From: Alkalibacterium subtropicum
Lineage (GTDB): Bacteria > Bacillota > Bacilli > Lactobacillales > Carnobacteriaceae_A
Assembly (NCBI RefSeq): GCF_900112455.1
Contig: NZ_FOLT01000003.1
Coordinates: forward strand, 62,001-126,000
Direction: 5' to 3'
DNA length: 64,000 nt
This document shows positions 44,101-53,040 of the stretch, piece by piece (position 1 is the stretch's first letter; the number at the start of each line of letters is the position of its first letter). The notes under the pieces are model-generated. The model saw only the letters and a program-made list of their open reading frames with translations, ran no database searches and was not told the DNA's origin. Position numbers and translations under genes: made by a program.

Positions 44101-45082
44101 CTTCGCTGCTGCTTATTGAGGCATGGAGCCTGTCGTGGGCGTTCTGGGCCCGTTCAGTCAAAGCGGCTGACAGCCACGGACTGTCCAGCGTCCGGCCATA
44201 ATAAGCCAGGGCGCCTTCTACATTGCCTCTTTCTTTCAGAGAATCGGCGTAATTCAGGCTGCGGACACCGGCCTTTTCGATGGCTTCTTTGAACCGTTCG
44301 TCTTCCGGATATTTACTGTAGCCTTCAAGAGCGGTGTACCAGGCTGTCGTGACGGAGCCGGACTGCATCGACTTATTATATAAGTCCGTTGCTTCAGTGG
44401 AACTGGAGATCGTGACGACAGTTTCCTTGGCATCACTCTCATCCTCCGTTACCTCTGGTTCTGCTGCTTCTCTGCTCACGACTTGATCCGCTGTAACAGC
44501 GGCTGTCTCGACAACCGATTCTTCTGTTGGTTCAGCTGTCGCTTCTGCTGCGTCCGCTACCGGTTCTTCGACCAGCACTTCTTGTTCTGCAGTTTCCAGC
44601 TCGGGAGTCACTGGCGCAGTCAGCAGCTCAGCCGTCTGATCGCCGGTGAGGATGATGACCGTTTCATATTTAGAGATCTGTTCATCATTCAGTGTCCATT
44701 CGACTGGCTCGGCTTCATTCAATGCTTGTGTTTCATTGGTATGTATTTGCTTCAGGACTGCTTCATCAAGGTCAGCATATGTAGATAGGAAACGGTATAA
44801 CTCTGTGACCTGTTCATAGTTCCCTTCCAGGTGCAGTTCTCTTGCCGTCATCATCAGTCTGAGGAGAGACAGATCCTGACCGACTAAGTCTTCATTATTT
44901 ACCAGTACGTTTTTCATCATTGATTCAAAATTGTCTGCTTCCATATTTTCTATAGAAACGTTCGTATCGACAGGCTCCGTTTCTTGAGCCTTTGCTTCCA
45001 CTGAAGGTGAAAGAGCTGCTAAAACGGCACTGCTGTAAATCAGATTCTTGAACCTGGAACGTGTTTTTCCAATTTGTTTCAC
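41132..45082 (-). CDS. Secreted multi-repeat glucosaminidase with two SH3 domains
   Basis: The 1316-residue protein starts with a signal peptide (KNLIYSSAVLAALSPSVEAKA). An acidic Glu/Ala/Thr-rich stretch spans about 150 to 230. From about residue 233 six close repeats of about 98 residues follow, each with SGSVTTAWYKALEGY, YPDDARFKDAIEKAGVRSLD, YADSLEARGN and RTLDSPWL, then a seventh degenerate one to about 920. Two SH3b domains (ALNVRSGNGTGYS, TLNVRQGPGTSHS) lie near 985 to 1115. The end is a glucosaminidase domain (YLLAHAKLETGNGSSSLAQG, MFGIAAFDSSP), which cuts glycan strands of peptidoglycan. The repeats are probably helical and wall- or polymer-binding. No sortase motif is seen. Confidence 0.88.
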   Translation of the reverse strand: MKQIGKTRSRFKNLIYSSAVLAALSPSVEAKAQETEPVDTNVSIENMEADNFESMMKNVLVNNEDLVGQDLSLLRLMMTARELHLEGNYEQVTELYRFLSTYADLDEAVLKQIHTNETQALNEAEPVEWTLNDEQISKYETVIILTGDQTAELLTAPVTPELETAEQEVLVEEPVADAAEATAEPTEESVVETAAVTADQVVSREAAEPEVTEDESDAKETVVTISSSTEATDLYNKSMQSGSVTTAWYTALEGYSKYPEDERFKEAIEKAGVRSLNYADSLKERGNVEGALAYYGRTLDSPWLSAALTERAQNAHDRLHASISSSEEEKKEALYRASVDSGSVTTAWYKAIEGYTTYPDDARFKDAIEKAGVRSLDYADRLEDRGNLSGALAYFGRTLDSPWLSETLTERAQSAYDRLYALLNSEEEKQKEALYRASVDSGSVTTAWYKAIEGYTTYPDDARFKDAIEKAGVRSLDYADRLEDRGNYAGALAYYGRTLDSPWLSKTLTERTLTSQDRVEKKVAAEAEAKKQELYTASVTSGSVTTAWYKALEGYNTYPNDARFKDAIEKAGERSLDYADSLEARGNLNGALAYFDRTLDSPWLSAALKERAQTSKTRVLKAIEEEKKEALYKASVDSSSVSTAWYTALEGYNQYPDDARFKDAIEKAAIRSLDYADSLEAKGKASSAIPYYDRTLDAPWMTQALLDRAETSKARMLKVIEEINKTALYNASINASTVTEAWNKAVEGYTTYPTDTRFQDAIRKAAVRNLNYADTFEAKGNAAGSILYYDRVLNAPWLPNDLYTRAFNSKEEMLRLMDSDYVYQEILKEPNQIIAWEMAAKAVVDHPDDTRISDYITAQAENILDEAITLHKAYQYDRSVQRYDLLIHGPADLYDDEDIAEKYKILALNDLIPNHASYQNSYYFATLDEALDQQMRRAPQTQSGGSWVNASREQTEYYLNPANFLESIDTEAAAYKVTGEVTASALNVRSGNGTGYSAIDQVYAGQSVTIIDEDNGWYQIVYIVSGETRVGWVHGDYVQKDSKETVKHDFNEAYNPVARITATTLNVRQGPGTSHSIITTVNSGQRYTILKGESGWYQLDLGNGQLGWVSGDYVTVSNTLEKDLLQFLKLSVSSGIDEVKLNQEIGNSGVLTGKGHIFLEASQRYNINEIYLLAHAKLETGNGSSSLAQGIEVSEVDGVAVEPKVVYNMFGIAAFDSSPLKSGSEYAYKMGWDTVDKAIMGGAEWISKQYVNHATHKQDTLYKMRWNPLDPGAHQYATDIGWAYKQTHTLNTLVEVSQKYDLHLNFDIPVYNVTPK

Positions 45083-45296
45083 TATAACTCCGCCCTTCGA
45101 TCGTATTTATTTGTAATAATTGTCTTACATCACGAATTATATCATAAAGAAATAAATATTCAGAGATATTATTAAAATATTTGTATTTTTATACCCAAAT
45201 GAAACAATTTTTTGACAAATGAGAATCCTTATCTAATAAAAACCCACATTACATTTATGACAGGTACATTTATATACAGTTGTACCATAATTAATC
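45083..45296. other. Upstream region of the glucosaminidase gene
   Basis: A+T-rich, no gene seen. It should hold the promoter of the large secreted protein; boxes are not clear. Confidence 0.4.
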
Positions 45297-45358
45297 AAAA
45301 AACACACCCTCTGATCAGCTGGAGATCTCTCTCTCTGCTGACTGGTGGTGTGTTTTTT
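45297..45358 (-). terminator. Terminator at the end of the second polysaccharide region
   Basis: AAAAAACACACC (45297-45308) pairs with GGTGTGTTTTTT (45347-45358) around a longer loop that can fold further. T runs are present on both strands. It lies 20 bp past the glycosyltransferase stop at 45379. Confidence 0.82.
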
Positions 45359-45378
45359 TGCCTGTGTTTAGTGTTGGC

Positions 45379-46545
45379 TTAAACTGATTTATAGGCTTTT
45401 TTATATTCCTTTAGTTCGATGGCGACGATTTTGTCCCAGTCAAATTTATCCACTACTCGGTCCCGGTACTTACTGGTTTGTGATGCGTCGTCCAGGAGCG
45501 CATTGACCCGTCTGGCCATGTTTTCCGGCAGCTGTTCATCAAAGGGAATGATATTTTCTTCAAAGCCGATGGCTTCAGGTATCCCTCCAGAACTTGTACC
45601 CACGACGGGGATATTCATTGCATTGGCTTCCAGGATGACCAGGGGCAAGCCTTCATTCCGGCTGGGAACGACCAGCACATCGATCGTCTTCATGATTTCA
45701 GGGATCTCATCGTAATCGACTAACCCGAGCAGCTCACAGTCGATATCCATCTGAGCGATGTTTTTTTCTACCTCTGCCCTTAAAGGACCGTCGCCGATGA
45801 CGGTGAAGCTCACGTCACGGTCCGCTTGATGAATCTTGTGAAAGATATCCGGAAGGAAATCGGCCCCCTTGATTTTTTTCATCGATCCGATAAAGCCGAC
45901 GCGCTTGTGTTTCTGCATTGTCTGCTGTTCAAATAATGCTGTATCTACACCGTTGTAGGTGATCACGGAATTTTTCCCAGAGTACCCGAGTGCTTTGGCC
46001 TGTTTGAGCAGGCGTTTGCTCACAAAAAAGCAGGCATCGGCCTGTTCCATCGCCTCGACCAGACGGCTGATGTTATGCTTCCATACCTTGTTTACGTCAC
46101 TGCCGTGAAGCGTAATAAAATAAGGCTTGTCAAAGATCTGACTTAATCGGTAGGCGATATAGCCGTTCGTCCAGCCAAAATGCGCATGGATCAGATCTGT
46201 ACTTTCCAGTTCCTTTTTGTAACGCTCTGCATAATAGTCGATCATACCGTTCTCGGTAGATTTCAGATGGAGCAGCCGTTTCAGGTAAAAGAAAACCGTA
46301 CGCTTATAGTTGGCGTTAGTGATCTCTATGTTTTTGTAGTGGCTCTTATCCGGTTTTCTGTTCCGGATATCGTTCATGCGCAGCAGCTTTTTCACGGCAG
46401 TAATGGTCGTGCTGTCATAAAAATTGTTATTGATGATGCAGGTACTGTCCACACGTTCCTTCATCCTTGAGATGCGTTCGAAGGTGGCTTTAAACAACCC
46501 GCCTTTGACATGTAAATTTAAATTGGCAATATACAGGACTTTCAC
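45379..46545 (-). CDS. Glycosyltransferase, GT4 family
   Basis: The 388-residue GT-B enzyme has FITLHGSDVNKVWKHN in the acceptor half, then VGFIGSMKKIKGADFLPDIF and the E-x7-E motif SRNEGLPLVILEANAMNIPV in the donor half. It should add a sugar to a lipid-linked surface polysaccharide. It is the last gene of the second cluster, 33 bp after a GT2 gene. Donor unknown. Confidence 0.86.
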   Translation of the reverse strand: MKVLYIANLNLHVKGGLFKATFERISRMKERVDSTCIINNNFYDSTTITAVKKLLRMNDIRNRKPDKSHYKNIEITNANYKRTVFFYLKRLLHLKSTENGMIDYYAERYKKELESTDLIHAHFGWTNGYIAYRLSQIFDKPYFITLHGSDVNKVWKHNISRLVEAMEQADACFFVSKRLLKQAKALGYSGKNSVITYNGVDTALFEQQTMQKHKRVGFIGSMKKIKGADFLPDIFHKIHQADRDVSFTVIGDGPLRAEVEKNIAQMDIDCELLGLVDYDEIPEIMKTIDVLVVPSRNEGLPLVILEANAMNIPVVGTSSGGIPEAIGFEENIIPFDEQLPENMARRVNALLDDASQTSKYRDRVVDKFDWDKIVAIELKEYKKAYKSV

Positions 46546-46578
46546 CCGGTATCCTCCTTACTTTTCTGCTCGCATACC

Positions 46579-47583
46579 TCAGCGTTTTCTTTTCTTTCGT
46601 TCGAGCCGGCGTGTCTGCAGGCTACTGTATAGTCTGCTCTTATATAGAAACGGGAACAGCAGCTTCGTTTTTACTTTCCGGTACTTTGTCTTCCGAAAAG
46701 CCGGCAGCAAGTCGTTTTTCCTGATGGCCTTCAGTTCAGCAGCCAGCCGCTGATAGGTCTCTTGACGTTCGGTCCTGTCCTCGATCTGAGGGATCTTGGA
46801 CAACTGGTCGGAGTAATACTTGAATTTCAGGGAACTGAACAGCTTTTTACTGTAGCGTCCGGCCTGACGGTAGAATGCCTCCACATCGTTCAGGCTCCTG
46901 ATCGTTTCCAGAATCACCGGCGAGACTGTGTGACTGATGCTGTTTGCTCTGATCCGGTACAGGTAAGTGGTATCCGACGTCGTGCACACTTTGTCAGCGT
47001 ATGAAAGGAATTTGAGGTAGAAATTCAGATCCTGGGCCCGCTTCAGATCACTGAAATAAAGATCCTTCTCTCTCAGCAGTTCGGCATTATACAGCTTGTT
47101 TCCAGGGACAGGCGAAAAGAAGAATAATCGTTCCAGGCTGCTTGATGCATCAAAAATACCGTCTTTGGTGAACGCCATTTTTTTAAACTCTAAAGGTTTG
47201 CCCGTTTCATCGATCGTGTCGTACTGGCCGATGACCAGATCTGCCTGCTGCTTTTGAGCGACCCGATAGAGCCGTTCGATCCCGTCTTCTTTCAACACGT
47301 CATCTGAATCGACGAACATGACATACTTCCCGTGTGATTCTCTGAACCCGTGATTCCTTGCAGCCGGGGCGCCCTGATTCTGCTGTAGATAGTAGCTGAA
47401 CCGAGGATCGTTCAAACAGAATGCCTGAGCGATCTGCGCCGATCCGTCTGTGGACCCGTCATCTACCAGCAGCACCTCAAGGTTCGCGTAGGTTTGCTTC
47501 TTTATAGAGTCTAAATTGTCTCTCAGAAATTCTTCGGCATTATATATCGGCATAACTACGGATACCAGTTTCTCGTCTTTCAT
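46579..47583 (-). CDS. Glycosyltransferase, GT2 family
   Basis: The GT-A fold opens with VSVVMPIYNAEEFLRDNLDS, followed by the nucleotide-binding VDDGSTDGSAQ and the metal-binding DSDD in KYVMFVDSDDVL. The C-terminal 100 residues are basic and helical. I chose the ATG at 47583, with AAGGAG 7 nt upstream; the open frame starts at 47610. The basic tail suggests association with the membrane. It follows the asparagine-synthase-like gene by about 70 bp. Confidence 0.86.
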   Translation of the reverse strand: MKDEKLVSVVMPIYNAEEFLRDNLDSIKKQTYANLEVLLVDDGSTDGSAQIAQAFCLNDPRFSYYLQQNQGAPAARNHGFRESHGKYVMFVDSDDVLKEDGIERLYRVAQKQQADLVIGQYDTIDETGKPLEFKKMAFTKDGIFDASSSLERLFFFSPVPGNKLYNAELLREKDLYFSDLKRAQDLNFYLKFLSYADKVCTTSDTTYLYRIRANSISHTVSPVILETIRSLNDVEAFYRQAGRYSKKLFSSLKFKYYSDQLSKIPQIEDRTERQETYQRLAAELKAIRKNDLLPAFRKTKYRKVKTKLLFPFLYKSRLYSSLQTRRLERKKRKR

Positions 47584-47651
47584 CATTCTACTCCTTTTCA
47601 TGCATCTCACTGACGCTTTTTTACTCGTCTTAAGTTCAGACGATCATCCCG

Positions 47652-49094
47652 TTATTTTTTGAATTTATGCACACCATATTTTAAGAAGGTAGCGAGATAA
47701 TACACATATGACTGTTGAGTCAGGGCATTGGCCAGTCCTCCACCTGAAGTCAGCGAGATATCTAACAGTTCAGGCCACTGCTTTGCTATGATCATTTCGT
47801 GAATAGCCGTGTCGACACGCTTGGCCCGCGGAATAGCTGACCAGCTTTCGATCAGGTGACGGTTATTAAAAATGAGGACAGGATCGCTCATCGTATCATA
47901 GTTGGCCATGTTATTAGGCAGCCAGCGGCCTAAACGCATTTCCCAGAAAAAAAGATCGTACAGGGAGACCTGATTTTCATGTGCTGATCCTTTGACCTCA
48001 TTGAGCCATTCCGTGATCCGTGCCTTGTTTTCTTTGGAATAGTTGTGTGTCTTAGTCACCAAATAACTCGGCGTGGCAAGTTTTTCCGGAAGTTTCCTGC
48101 CGAAATTACTTTTAACGAGCGGGATGATGTCCCCTGTGACAAACGACTGGTCACGGTATTCTGATTTTTTCAATGTCAGCGCATTTTCCAGTATCCGTTT
48201 GTTTTGTGTACCGGAAAACATTGTCTGGTAGTGTTTATAATCAGATTCTTCCAGCTGTTCTCTTGGAAAGACCCGATAGGTCAGTCCAAGCTTTTCAGTC
48301 AGCTGTTTGGGTATGCGGATGTCATCCGGTTCCGGGCTCTCAGGATGATGGTTGAATGTGTACAACTTGATCCTGTCCTGATACTTTCTAAAAAAAGACA
48401 GGACGAGACGGCTGTCCTTCCCTGCAGTAAGCGGGATGATGAGCTCGCGCTCTGCCATGTAATTGTCTACAACATTCTGGGTCAGATGTATGGTTTCTAA
48501 GGCAACTTCCTCCACCGTTTTCTCCTGCATTTTATACGAAGGAAAATGTCTGACCGCTCTCTGTTCGTTCACGTTCAAGTAATGATTGGGGATTACGGCC
48601 TTCATTTCATCATACATCGCCGAATCATACGGCAGCGACTGCTGCTCTTCAGCTGACGCTTTGATTTTCACAGCAGATGCTGACAGCTCAAATCCCAACA
48701 CGTCGGCTATGCGCTTCTGACTGGAAGCCACAACTGTTTCATGTCCGGTCACCGTATAATAGACAGGGACCGAACTCGTGGCATCCGGCAGGACCCATAG
48801 CTCCTCTTTCACCCTGAACAGAATGACATAACGTCCGGCCAGATATCTTGAATATGCGAGGAGCTCAGTCATGTTTTCGGCTGCCAAAAGATCAGCAGCG
48901 ATTTCCCGGGGAGTCAGAGCGGCATTCCGGCTGTCAATGACTTTACCGTAAAGGATGATGCTTTTGTCTGCATGGTCTATCTGAGTAAACAGCTCTGTTG
49001 CTTCATAGTTAAAGATAAACGGCCCCAGCCGGCCGTATTGGTCAAAGGATCTATCTCTGTCTTTTCTGATCAGATAATCAGCGTGCATATGCAT
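47652..49094 (-). CDS. Asparagine-synthase-like protein lacking the glutaminase cysteine
   Basis: Residues about 210 to 340 form an ATP-pyrophosphatase fold with the loop PLTAGKDSRLVLSFFRKY, a variant of S-G-G-x-D-S. The N-terminal 150 residues resemble an AsnB-type glutaminase domain (DQYGRLGPFIFNY, LAGRYVILFRVKEELWVLPD), but there is no Cys at position 2, so glutamine cannot be used in the normal way. Such proteins occur in surface-polysaccharide clusters, perhaps forming amides of uronic acids or another nucleotide-activated modification. AAGGAAGG precedes the ATG. Confidence 0.75.
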   Translation of the reverse strand: MHMHADYLIRKDRDRSFDQYGRLGPFIFNYEATELFTQIDHADKSIILYGKVIDSRNAALTPREIAADLLAAENMTELLAYSRYLAGRYVILFRVKEELWVLPDATSSVPVYYTVTGHETVVASSQKRIADVLGFELSASAVKIKASAEEQQSLPYDSAMYDEMKAVIPNHYLNVNEQRAVRHFPSYKMQEKTVEEVALETIHLTQNVVDNYMAERELIIPLTAGKDSRLVLSFFRKYQDRIKLYTFNHHPESPEPDDIRIPKQLTEKLGLTYRVFPREQLEESDYKHYQTMFSGTQNKRILENALTLKKSEYRDQSFVTGDIIPLVKSNFGRKLPEKLATPSYLVTKTHNYSKENKARITEWLNEVKGSAHENQVSLYDLFFWEMRLGRWLPNNMANYDTMSDPVLIFNNRHLIESWSAIPRAKRVDTAIHEMIIAKQWPELLDISLTSGGGLANALTQQSYVYYLATFLKYGVHKFKK

Positions 49095-49158
49095 GTTCCT
49101 TCCTTATGTAACGAGAGGCTGCCACTTTGGCACCTGCTCTGTACCTGTAAGTTAAAGA

Positions 49159-49205
49159 AAGAGACATATCCTAAGCAGGACCTTCTTACTCAGCATATGT
49201 CTCTT
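49159..49205 (-). terminator. Terminator after the nitroreductase-like gene
   Basis: AAGAGACATAT (49159-49169) and ATATGTCTCTT (49195-49205) form an 11-bp stem, with T-rich sequence after it on the minus strand. It lies 18 bp past the stop at 49223, so the genes from about 45.4 to 49.1 kb may have their own promoter. Confidence 0.8.
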
Positions 49206-49222
49206 CATCTCATTGACGTGGT

Positions 49223-50221
49223 CTAGTAATACTTGTACTCCAGTTCCCGCCGGTCTGATTTCGGTACTTTATACTCATCGACGTAATTGCCGATACCGAT
49301 AAACATAATAAAGTTTTCATAATCCGGTATCTCAAAGGCGGCTCTTAAATTATTTTCCTGATTCAAATTCAGTGAGCCACTTAACGGCACGGCAGCAATA
49401 TCGTAATAATGCAGGGCATATAAAAGGTTCATGGCATACATCCCGCCGTCGATATTAGCCTGATTGCGTTCACGGATGCGGTCATAATACTGCACGTCTG
49501 CAGTGATGATGATGAACTTGTCGATATAATCACCGAACCCGCGGTTCCCGTTCTGGTTCTTCTGGATCGTTTTCTTCAGCTTCGGATCTTCAACGACACG
49601 GATCTTCCAGGACTGTCTGTTACAGGCTGAGGGTGTACGTTTTGCCAGTTCGAACGCTTTTTCAAGAATAGACCTGTCCACAGGTTCTCCGGAATAATCA
49701 CGGACACTGTGTCTGCTCTCGGCAAATGTCTTGAAATCAGCTTTGGACTGTTCCATGACAGTCGCTTTCGTTTTGTACAGGATACCACCGGAACAGGAAT
49801 CCTCCAGACCCGATTCCAGCTGTTTGACTTCTTCTTTCAGCTTATCGACATTGAAGCCCGCTTCATCATGAACGGCAATATAACTGTGCAGATTACTCAA
49901 GGCAGTCTGATACACATGAGAGTCTAAGGGATACCCTTTTCTTCGATATTCTTTCATCAGATTCAACACATTTTCAAGGACCTGCTTGCCGAAACCTAAA
50001 CGCAGTTCTTTATATGACAGTCCTTTTTCAATGGAATGGTACTCTTTCGTCAGTCGGGCTTCGATCTGGTTGAAGGCTGCAATGTCTTTTTTACCGAAAC
50101 TGTACTTCAAAAAGCGTTTCTGATCATTTTTCATTAATTTCTTCATACGGTATTCCTTGATCCACTTGACTATCTGAAGTCGCAATGAATCGGGAACCAT
50201 TTTCTTGATCAATTTTTTCAT
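49223..50221 (-). CDS. Nitroreductase-family protein in a polysaccharide cluster
   Basis: Residues about 165 to 332 have the FMN-binding nitroreductase fold: FAESRHSVRDYSGEPVDRSI, RTPSACNRQSWKIRVVED, then IDGGMYAMNLLYALHYYDIA and AVPLSGSLNL. The first 160 residues are a basic, helical domain that I do not recognise. Similar two-part proteins occur next to pyruvyl transferases and flippases in surface-polysaccharide loci. A redox modification of a sugar or precursor is possible but unproven. It is 20 bp after the flippase gene. Confidence 0.78.
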   Translation of the reverse strand: MKKLIKKMVPDSLRLQIVKWIKEYRMKKLMKNDQKRFLKYSFGKKDIAAFNQIEARLTKEYHSIEKGLSYKELRLGFGKQVLENVLNLMKEYRRKGYPLDSHVYQTALSNLHSYIAVHDEAGFNVDKLKEEVKQLESGLEDSCSGGILYKTKATVMEQSKADFKTFAESRHSVRDYSGEPVDRSILEKAFELAKRTPSACNRQSWKIRVVEDPKLKKTIQKNQNGNRGFGDYIDKFIIITADVQYYDRIRERNQANIDGGMYAMNLLYALHYYDIAAVPLSGSLNLNQENNLRAAFEIPDYENFIMFIGIGNYVDEYKVPKSDRRELEYKYY

Positions 50222-50241
50222 TGGTTAATCCTTTCAGTCAT

Positions 50242-51702
50242 TTATCGTTTCACGACGAGGTCTTTCATGCCAGTCAGTGTTTGTTTATCTATCAGGACAT
50301 AGACGCCGAGATAGGCCGCTGAACCAGCGAGTATGCTGATGATCATCTCTGCCAGCTCACCCACATTCCCAACTGCGAAGTAACGCACGCTGAGGACGGC
50401 TGCCGTCATCACGAGAGAGGCGATCACCGTGTATTTGAACAAGGCCAGGTAGCTTCGGAAGGTGGAATGCAGATACATCGTCGTCATGAACTGAAGCGTC
50501 ATCGTTTTTACCACCAGGTAGACAGCATAGAGCGCAACGACAAAGTAAATACCCATTTCCATCCATGAAAAGACCAGCAGCAGCAGGATATAGATAGAGT
50601 TTACAACAATATCCGTATATAAAACAAGGTTGGGTTTATTGACCGAATACAGCAGTGACGTGGCCAGATTGGCTGTCAGGATATACGGGATATACGCCAG
50701 TGAGAGGACAACAAAGAATGGCGTGCTTTCCAGCCACTCAGATCCAAACAGTACAGGAATGAACGAATGCGCGGTCAAGGCGATCCCAATGAATATCGGA
50801 AAGGCAAACACGCCTAAGTATTTTGAGATCCTATTGTACGCATTGGTCAACCTGGCACGATTGTTCTTGACCTTGGATAATACCGGGAACATCACTTTGG
50901 CAAAGGACGTCGTGATCAAGATCCTCAGTTTTCCTAACATGTTTTTGGCGAAGTGATACAGCCCCAGCGTTTCCGCGGACAGGAAGTAACCAATGATCAG
51001 TTCATCGATATGATGGGTGATCTGAGTCATCATCTGCTTGGCCGCAATGAACGCACCAAATTTAATGAAAGGTTTGATTTCCTGGATATTGAAATGCCAG
51101 TATAAATGCAGCAGATCCACCCTGTAGGCTTCGATCATTATCAGGATGGCCATCACGCCAACTGAAACGACCTGCCCGATGACCACACCGTACAGACCAA
51201 AATCCAGCATCAGCAGGATCACGGTGGCGATCACAAGTGCCGCTTCCCTGATGATCTGAATGATAGATAAGGCCTTGAAGTGCAGTTCTTTTTCAAGAAA
51301 AGCCGTAAAGAGGATGACCGGTCCGTTTAAAAAGACAGATAGACTGAGTATCGGTAAAAGTTCCACTAACGCACTCATATCGTAAAAAGATGAGAGGACT
51401 GGCGATATCAGCACGATCAGTATGCCAATAATGATACTGAACGTTGTTTGGAAAATGAACAGTGACGAACGTTCATTTTTGGTGATGTCATCTTTCTGAA
51501 TGATCGCCGTGCTGACCCCAAAGTTTTCCAGGACAGATATCAGCGAAACGAACACGCTGATGATAGCCATGACACCAAACTCAGCTGGTGAAAGGTACCT
51601 TGCTTTAAAAACGAGTAACAACGGTGCCGCTAATGAATTGACTGCGGTTTTGATCGTTGTCCACATAATACTGTTTACTGCTTGATCTTTTAGTTTTGAC
51701 AT
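50242..51702 (-). CDS. Polysaccharide flippase (TuaB/Wzx-type)
   Basis: The 486-residue membrane protein has about 14 hydrophobic segments and the family start SIMWTTIKTAVNSLAAPLLL, then KARYLSPAEFGVMAIISVFV. It should move lipid-linked units across the membrane. It is one of three flippases in the window and is more G+C-rich than that at 22021. It starts 24 bp after the pyruvyl transferase gene ends. Confidence 0.88.
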   Translation of the reverse strand: MSKLKDQAVNSIMWTTIKTAVNSLAAPLLLVFKARYLSPAEFGVMAIISVFVSLISVLENFGVSTAIIQKDDITKNERSSLFIFQTTFSIIIGILIVLISPVLSSFYDMSALVELLPILSLSVFLNGPVILFTAFLEKELHFKALSIIQIIREAALVIATVILLMLDFGLYGVVIGQVVSVGVMAILIMIEAYRVDLLHLYWHFNIQEIKPFIKFGAFIAAKQMMTQITHHIDELIIGYFLSAETLGLYHFAKNMLGKLRILITTSFAKVMFPVLSKVKNNRARLTNAYNRISKYLGVFAFPIFIGIALTAHSFIPVLFGSEWLESTPFFVVLSLAYIPYILTANLATSLLYSVNKPNLVLYTDIVVNSIYILLLLVFSWMEMGIYFVVALYAVYLVVKTMTLQFMTTMYLHSTFRSYLALFKYTVIASLVMTAAVLSVRYFAVGNVGELAEMIISILAGSAAYLGVYVLIDKQTLTGMKDLVVKR

Positions 51703-51726
51703 GTGATGTTTCTCTCCATTCGATCC

Positions 51727-52938
51727 TTAGAAAACTTTAAATAAATTCGTTGAATTCTGAACCTCAACGAGTTTTTCACCGATCACTTGTGATTCTTCCT
51801 GATAATTATTCAAAAGCTTCACCACAGCGGCGTTCAGCTTGTCTTTATCCAAGTCTTCCCGCACATCAAAGATGTAGTCATACTGGTTGAATAATTTCAA
51901 TAGTTCATGATACTTTGTTGCCCAGCCGATCGCAATACACGGCACGTGATTCTTGTATGAGTGAACGATGGAATGGAAGCGTGATCCGATGACAAAGTCC
52001 AGCTTTTCGACCAGGTTATCGAATTCCAGCGAACTGATGTCTCTGTCCAGCAGGATGACTGCCTCGTTGTCTTTGAACATGTTCTTGATATCCAGACACA
52101 CCTGCTGGTCATTCTGAGAGTGTCTCAGAAGATAAACCTTTCTCCCGTGTTCAAGTGCCGTATCGATCGCATACTTGTACGCTGCGTAGACTTCTTCGTT
52201 GTCGGCGCGCTTGAAGTTTTCTTCATTCGGCACAACTCCGATGGCACTTTCGACGTCTTCATATGTCGGGAAATCAGGAACCTCTGTGTAAATGTTTTTC
52301 AGGTTCAATTCCTTGTTCATCAGCACCATATCATAGGTCCGTTCAACGTTCTGCAGCTTGCGCTCCTTTGTCAGCAAATCATAGCCTTCCTGTTCTCTGG
52401 CATAGATCCTGACTGGATACGGCAGCGTTTTTTTCATCAAGTAATCAAACAGATACTTGTTCTTGCCTTCATATGCGAAGGGACCGAAAGACTGAGGCAT
52501 GATCGCCATTTTGATATTGTGACGCTTGGCCGTTAAAATACGCAGCAGAAAATCCAGCGAACGGTTGGATGCAAACTGGGAAGACAAGGCGTATCCGCTG
52601 ATATCGATCCAGGCCACGACATCGTTGAGCATGCGGCCGATCGTTTCTTTTTCAGTACTGAATTTGTCTTTCGACGGTTTTTTCACCATATTTTTCAGAC
52701 TGTAAACTGTGCCTAGGGCTCCCCCGACATAGTCATATATCCACCCTGTAGAAAACGGCAGAATCGTAAAGTTGTAATGGCTTTTATCTTCTTCAGAACG
52801 TTTATAGTCACTCGTGGACAACAGGACGATTTCCGCATCAGGAAAGCGTCGCTTCATCTGGTCAACGGCGATGAACGTCATGGCCTGAGCACCTTTATTG
52901 AATAATTCTCCACCCGAAATAAATACGTACTTTTTCAT
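51727..52938 (-). CDS. Polysaccharide pyruvyl transferase family protein
   Basis: The 403-residue protein opens with VFISGGELFNKGAQAMTF and has the family site GSRFHSIVHSYKNHVPCIAI near residue 330, followed by WATKYHELL. Enzymes of this family add ketal-linked pyruvate from phosphoenolpyruvate to sugars, giving the polymer a negative charge. It is followed by the flippase. An N-terminal D/N-rich loop fits the GT-B-like fold known for the family. Confidence 0.88.
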   Translation of the reverse strand: MKKYVFISGGELFNKGAQAMTFIAVDQMKRRFPDAEIVLLSTSDYKRSEEDKSHYNFTILPFSTGWIYDYVGGALGTVYSLKNMVKKPSKDKFSTEKETIGRMLNDVVAWIDISGYALSSQFASNRSLDFLLRILTAKRHNIKMAIMPQSFGPFAYEGKNKYLFDYLMKKTLPYPVRIYAREQEGYDLLTKERKLQNVERTYDMVLMNKELNLKNIYTEVPDFPTYEDVESAIGVVPNEENFKRADNEEVYAAYKYAIDTALEHGRKVYLLRHSQNDQQVCLDIKNMFKDNEAVILLDRDISSLEFDNLVEKLDFVIGSRFHSIVHSYKNHVPCIAIGWATKYHELLKLFNQYDYIFDVREDLDKDKLNAAVVKLLNNYQEESQVIGEKLVEVQNSTNLFKVF

Positions 52939-52978
52939 AATAACACCTCTGTCATAAATTTTATTTGTAAACCAAAGT

Positions 52979-53015
52979 CATGCCCCATGAAAGCTCTGCT
53001 GCTCAATGGGGCATG
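52979..53015 (-). terminator. Hairpin after the Wzz-like gene
   Basis: CATGCCCCAT (52979-52988) and ATGGGGCATG (53006-53015) pair perfectly. The T tract on the minus strand is weak. It lies between the Wzz-like and pyruvyl transferase genes and may only reduce readthrough. Confidence 0.55.
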
Positions 53016-53040
53016 GTTCTGTTTTCATTGTACTTGACTG

